From the NCBI GenBank assembly GCA_002270295.1, contig NISF01000008.1, positions 222,076-286,075 on the forward strand: a DNA stretch of 64,000 bases, in the 5' to 3' direction. Of the stretch, positions 63,005-64,000 are shown piece after piece. The stretch is from Enterobacter sp. 10-1. Lineage in GTDB: Bacteria > Pseudomonadota > Gammaproteobacteria > Enterobacterales > Enterobacteriaceae. The notes under the pieces are model-generated. The model did no database searches. It saw only the letters and a list, made by a program, of their open reading frames with translations, and was not told where the DNA came from. How positions within the stretch are numbered: position 1 is the first letter of the stretch; each line of letters starts with the position of its first letter. The position numbers and the translations under genes are program-made.

Positions 63005-63056
63005 AGTGACGGCGTGATAGCGCGTATGCGTCAACTGATTAACGGGAGCAAGACCG

Positions 63057-64000
63057 ATGAAAAAAGTCGTCACGGTTTGTCCGTATTGCGCATCAGGTTG
63101 CAAAATCAACCTGGTGGTCGATAACGGCAAAATCGTCCGGGCTGAGGCGGCCCAGGGGAAAACCAACCAGGGAACCCTGTGCCTGAAGGGCTACTACGGC
63201 TGGGACTTTATTAACGATACCCAAATCCTCACCCCGCGCCTGAAAACCCCGATGATCCGCCGCCAGCGCGGCGGCAGGCTGGAATCCGTCTCCTGGGACG
63301 AGGCCCTCGACTACGTCGCCGCCCGCCTCAGCGCGATTAAAGAGAAGTACGGCCCGGATGCCATCCAGACCACCGGCTCCTCCCGCGGAACCGGGAATGA
63401 AACCAACTATGTGATGCAAAAATTCGCCCGCGCCGTTATTGGTACCAATAACGTCGACTGCTGCGCTCGCGTCTGACACGGCCCTTCGGTTGCAGGTCTG
63501 CACCAGTCGGTCGGTAACGGCGCTATGAGCAATGCCATCACCGAGATTGATAACACCGATCTCGTCTTTATCTTCGGCTACAATCCGGCCGACTCACACC
63601 CCATCGTGGCGAATCACGTGATTAACGCCAAACGCAACGGGGCGAAGATTATCGTCTGCGATCCGCGCAAGATTGAAACCGCGCGCATTGCCGATATGCA
63701 TATTGCCTTGAAAAACGGCTCCAACATCGCGCTGCTCAACGCCATCGGCCACGTCATTATCGAAGAGGATCTCTACGATAAATCCTTCGTCGCCAGCCGT
63801 ACCGAGGGCTTCGAGGAGTACCGTAAAATCGTTGAAGGCTATACGCCGGAGTCGGTGGAAGAGATAACCGGCGTCAGCGCCCGGGAGATCCGCGCCTGCG
63901 CCCGGATGTACGCCGGCGCCAAATCCGCCGCCATCCTGTGGGGCATGGGCGTCACCCAGTTCTATCAGGGCGTGGAAACCGTGCGCTCGCTGACCAGCCT
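63057..64000 (+). CDS. fdhF: Formate dehydrogenase H (selenoprotein), 3' end cut
   Basis: Molybdopterin enzyme oxidising formate to CO2 in the formate hydrogenlyase complex. The N-terminal 4Fe-4S cluster uses C8, C11 and C15 (CPYCASGC) and C42. An in-frame TGA at 63474-63476 encodes selenocysteine 140 in CARV-U-HGPSV; the frame continues open to the window end (NGAMSNAITEIDN and beyond). About 314 of ~715 residues are present. Reading the TGA as a stop would wrongly give a 139-residue fragment. Confidence 0.97.
63474..63512 (+). promoter_or_regulatory. Selenocysteine codon and SECIS hairpin
   Basis: TGA followed at once by CACGGCCCTTCGGTTGCAGG and TCTGCACC. The apical stem GGTTGCAGGTCTGCACC, the binding site of SelB, matches the E. 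coli fdhF SECIS apart from scattered changes outside the loop. Confidence 0.92.

Noticed and set aside
1..64000. CRISPR arrays, intact prophage, rRNA operon
   Set aside because: No regularly spaced short repeats, structural phage genes or rRNA sequence seen on either strand.

Overview
This window looks like the chromosome of an Enterobacteriaceae member, most likely of the Klebsiella/Raoultella group. It is GC-rich and its backbone genes are very close to, and in the same order as, the E. coli block aspA-dcuA-cutA-dsbD-yjdC-pheU ... melA/melR-proP-phn-yjdP-rpiB-als ... fdhF. The genus is inferred from gene content and base composition, not from a database comparison.

Layout. (1) 1-7437 is backbone: partial aspA, dcuA, cutA, dsbD, yjdC, a DUF1176 lipid-free secreted protein and tRNA-Phe (GAA). 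(2) 7438-17.5 kb is an accessory block next to the tRNA. It holds three copies of the tRNA 3' end with terminators, an ECF41 sigma factor with its AhpD-like partner, degraded IS110-, IS3- and IS256-type transposases, a broken LysR gene, a PchR-type AraC regulator with a ferrioxamine-type TonB receptor, a second metNIQ set and the wreck of a P4-like integrase. (3) 17.6-24.1 kb is one tightly coupled seven-gene operon: an osmoprotectant-type ABC transporter, a histidine-ammonia-lyase homologue that lacks the MIO-forming Ala-Ser-Gly, an ornithine-cyclodeaminase homologue and a PhnD-like protein without a signal peptide. I think this is a trimethylammonium/ergothioneine uptake and cleavage system, and it is the best candidate for something under-described. 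(4) 24.7-29.5 kb is a metal-complex uptake operon (TonB receptor, binding protein, methyltransferase, permease) behind a near-perfect Zur-like palindrome. (5) 29.6-32.2 kb holds a DUF2946 protein and an OprC-type copper receptor. (6) From 32.4 kb there is a DsbA-family thiol oxidoreductase, then cbpA-cbpM, melA/melR (no melB), proP, phnA, phnB and the C-P lyase operon phnFGHIJKLMNP (no phnCDE, no phnO), yjdP, rpiB, rpiR and alsBACEK. (7) 55.7-62.8 kb is a ribose-type ABC sugar transporter flanked by a hybrid sensor kinase and an OmpR-type regulator. (8) The window ends in fdhF, with its sigma-54 promoter, in-frame selenocysteine TGA and SECIS hairpin.

How the genes work together. Several units are self-contained import-plus-use modules with their own regulator or operator: allose (RpiR), phosphonate salvage (PhnF), melibiose (MelR), siderophore iron (Fur plus AraC), probably zinc (Zur), copper, a sugar sensed by the two-component pair, and the proposed ergothioneine module. 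No intact prophage, CRISPR array, rRNA operon or origin was seen.
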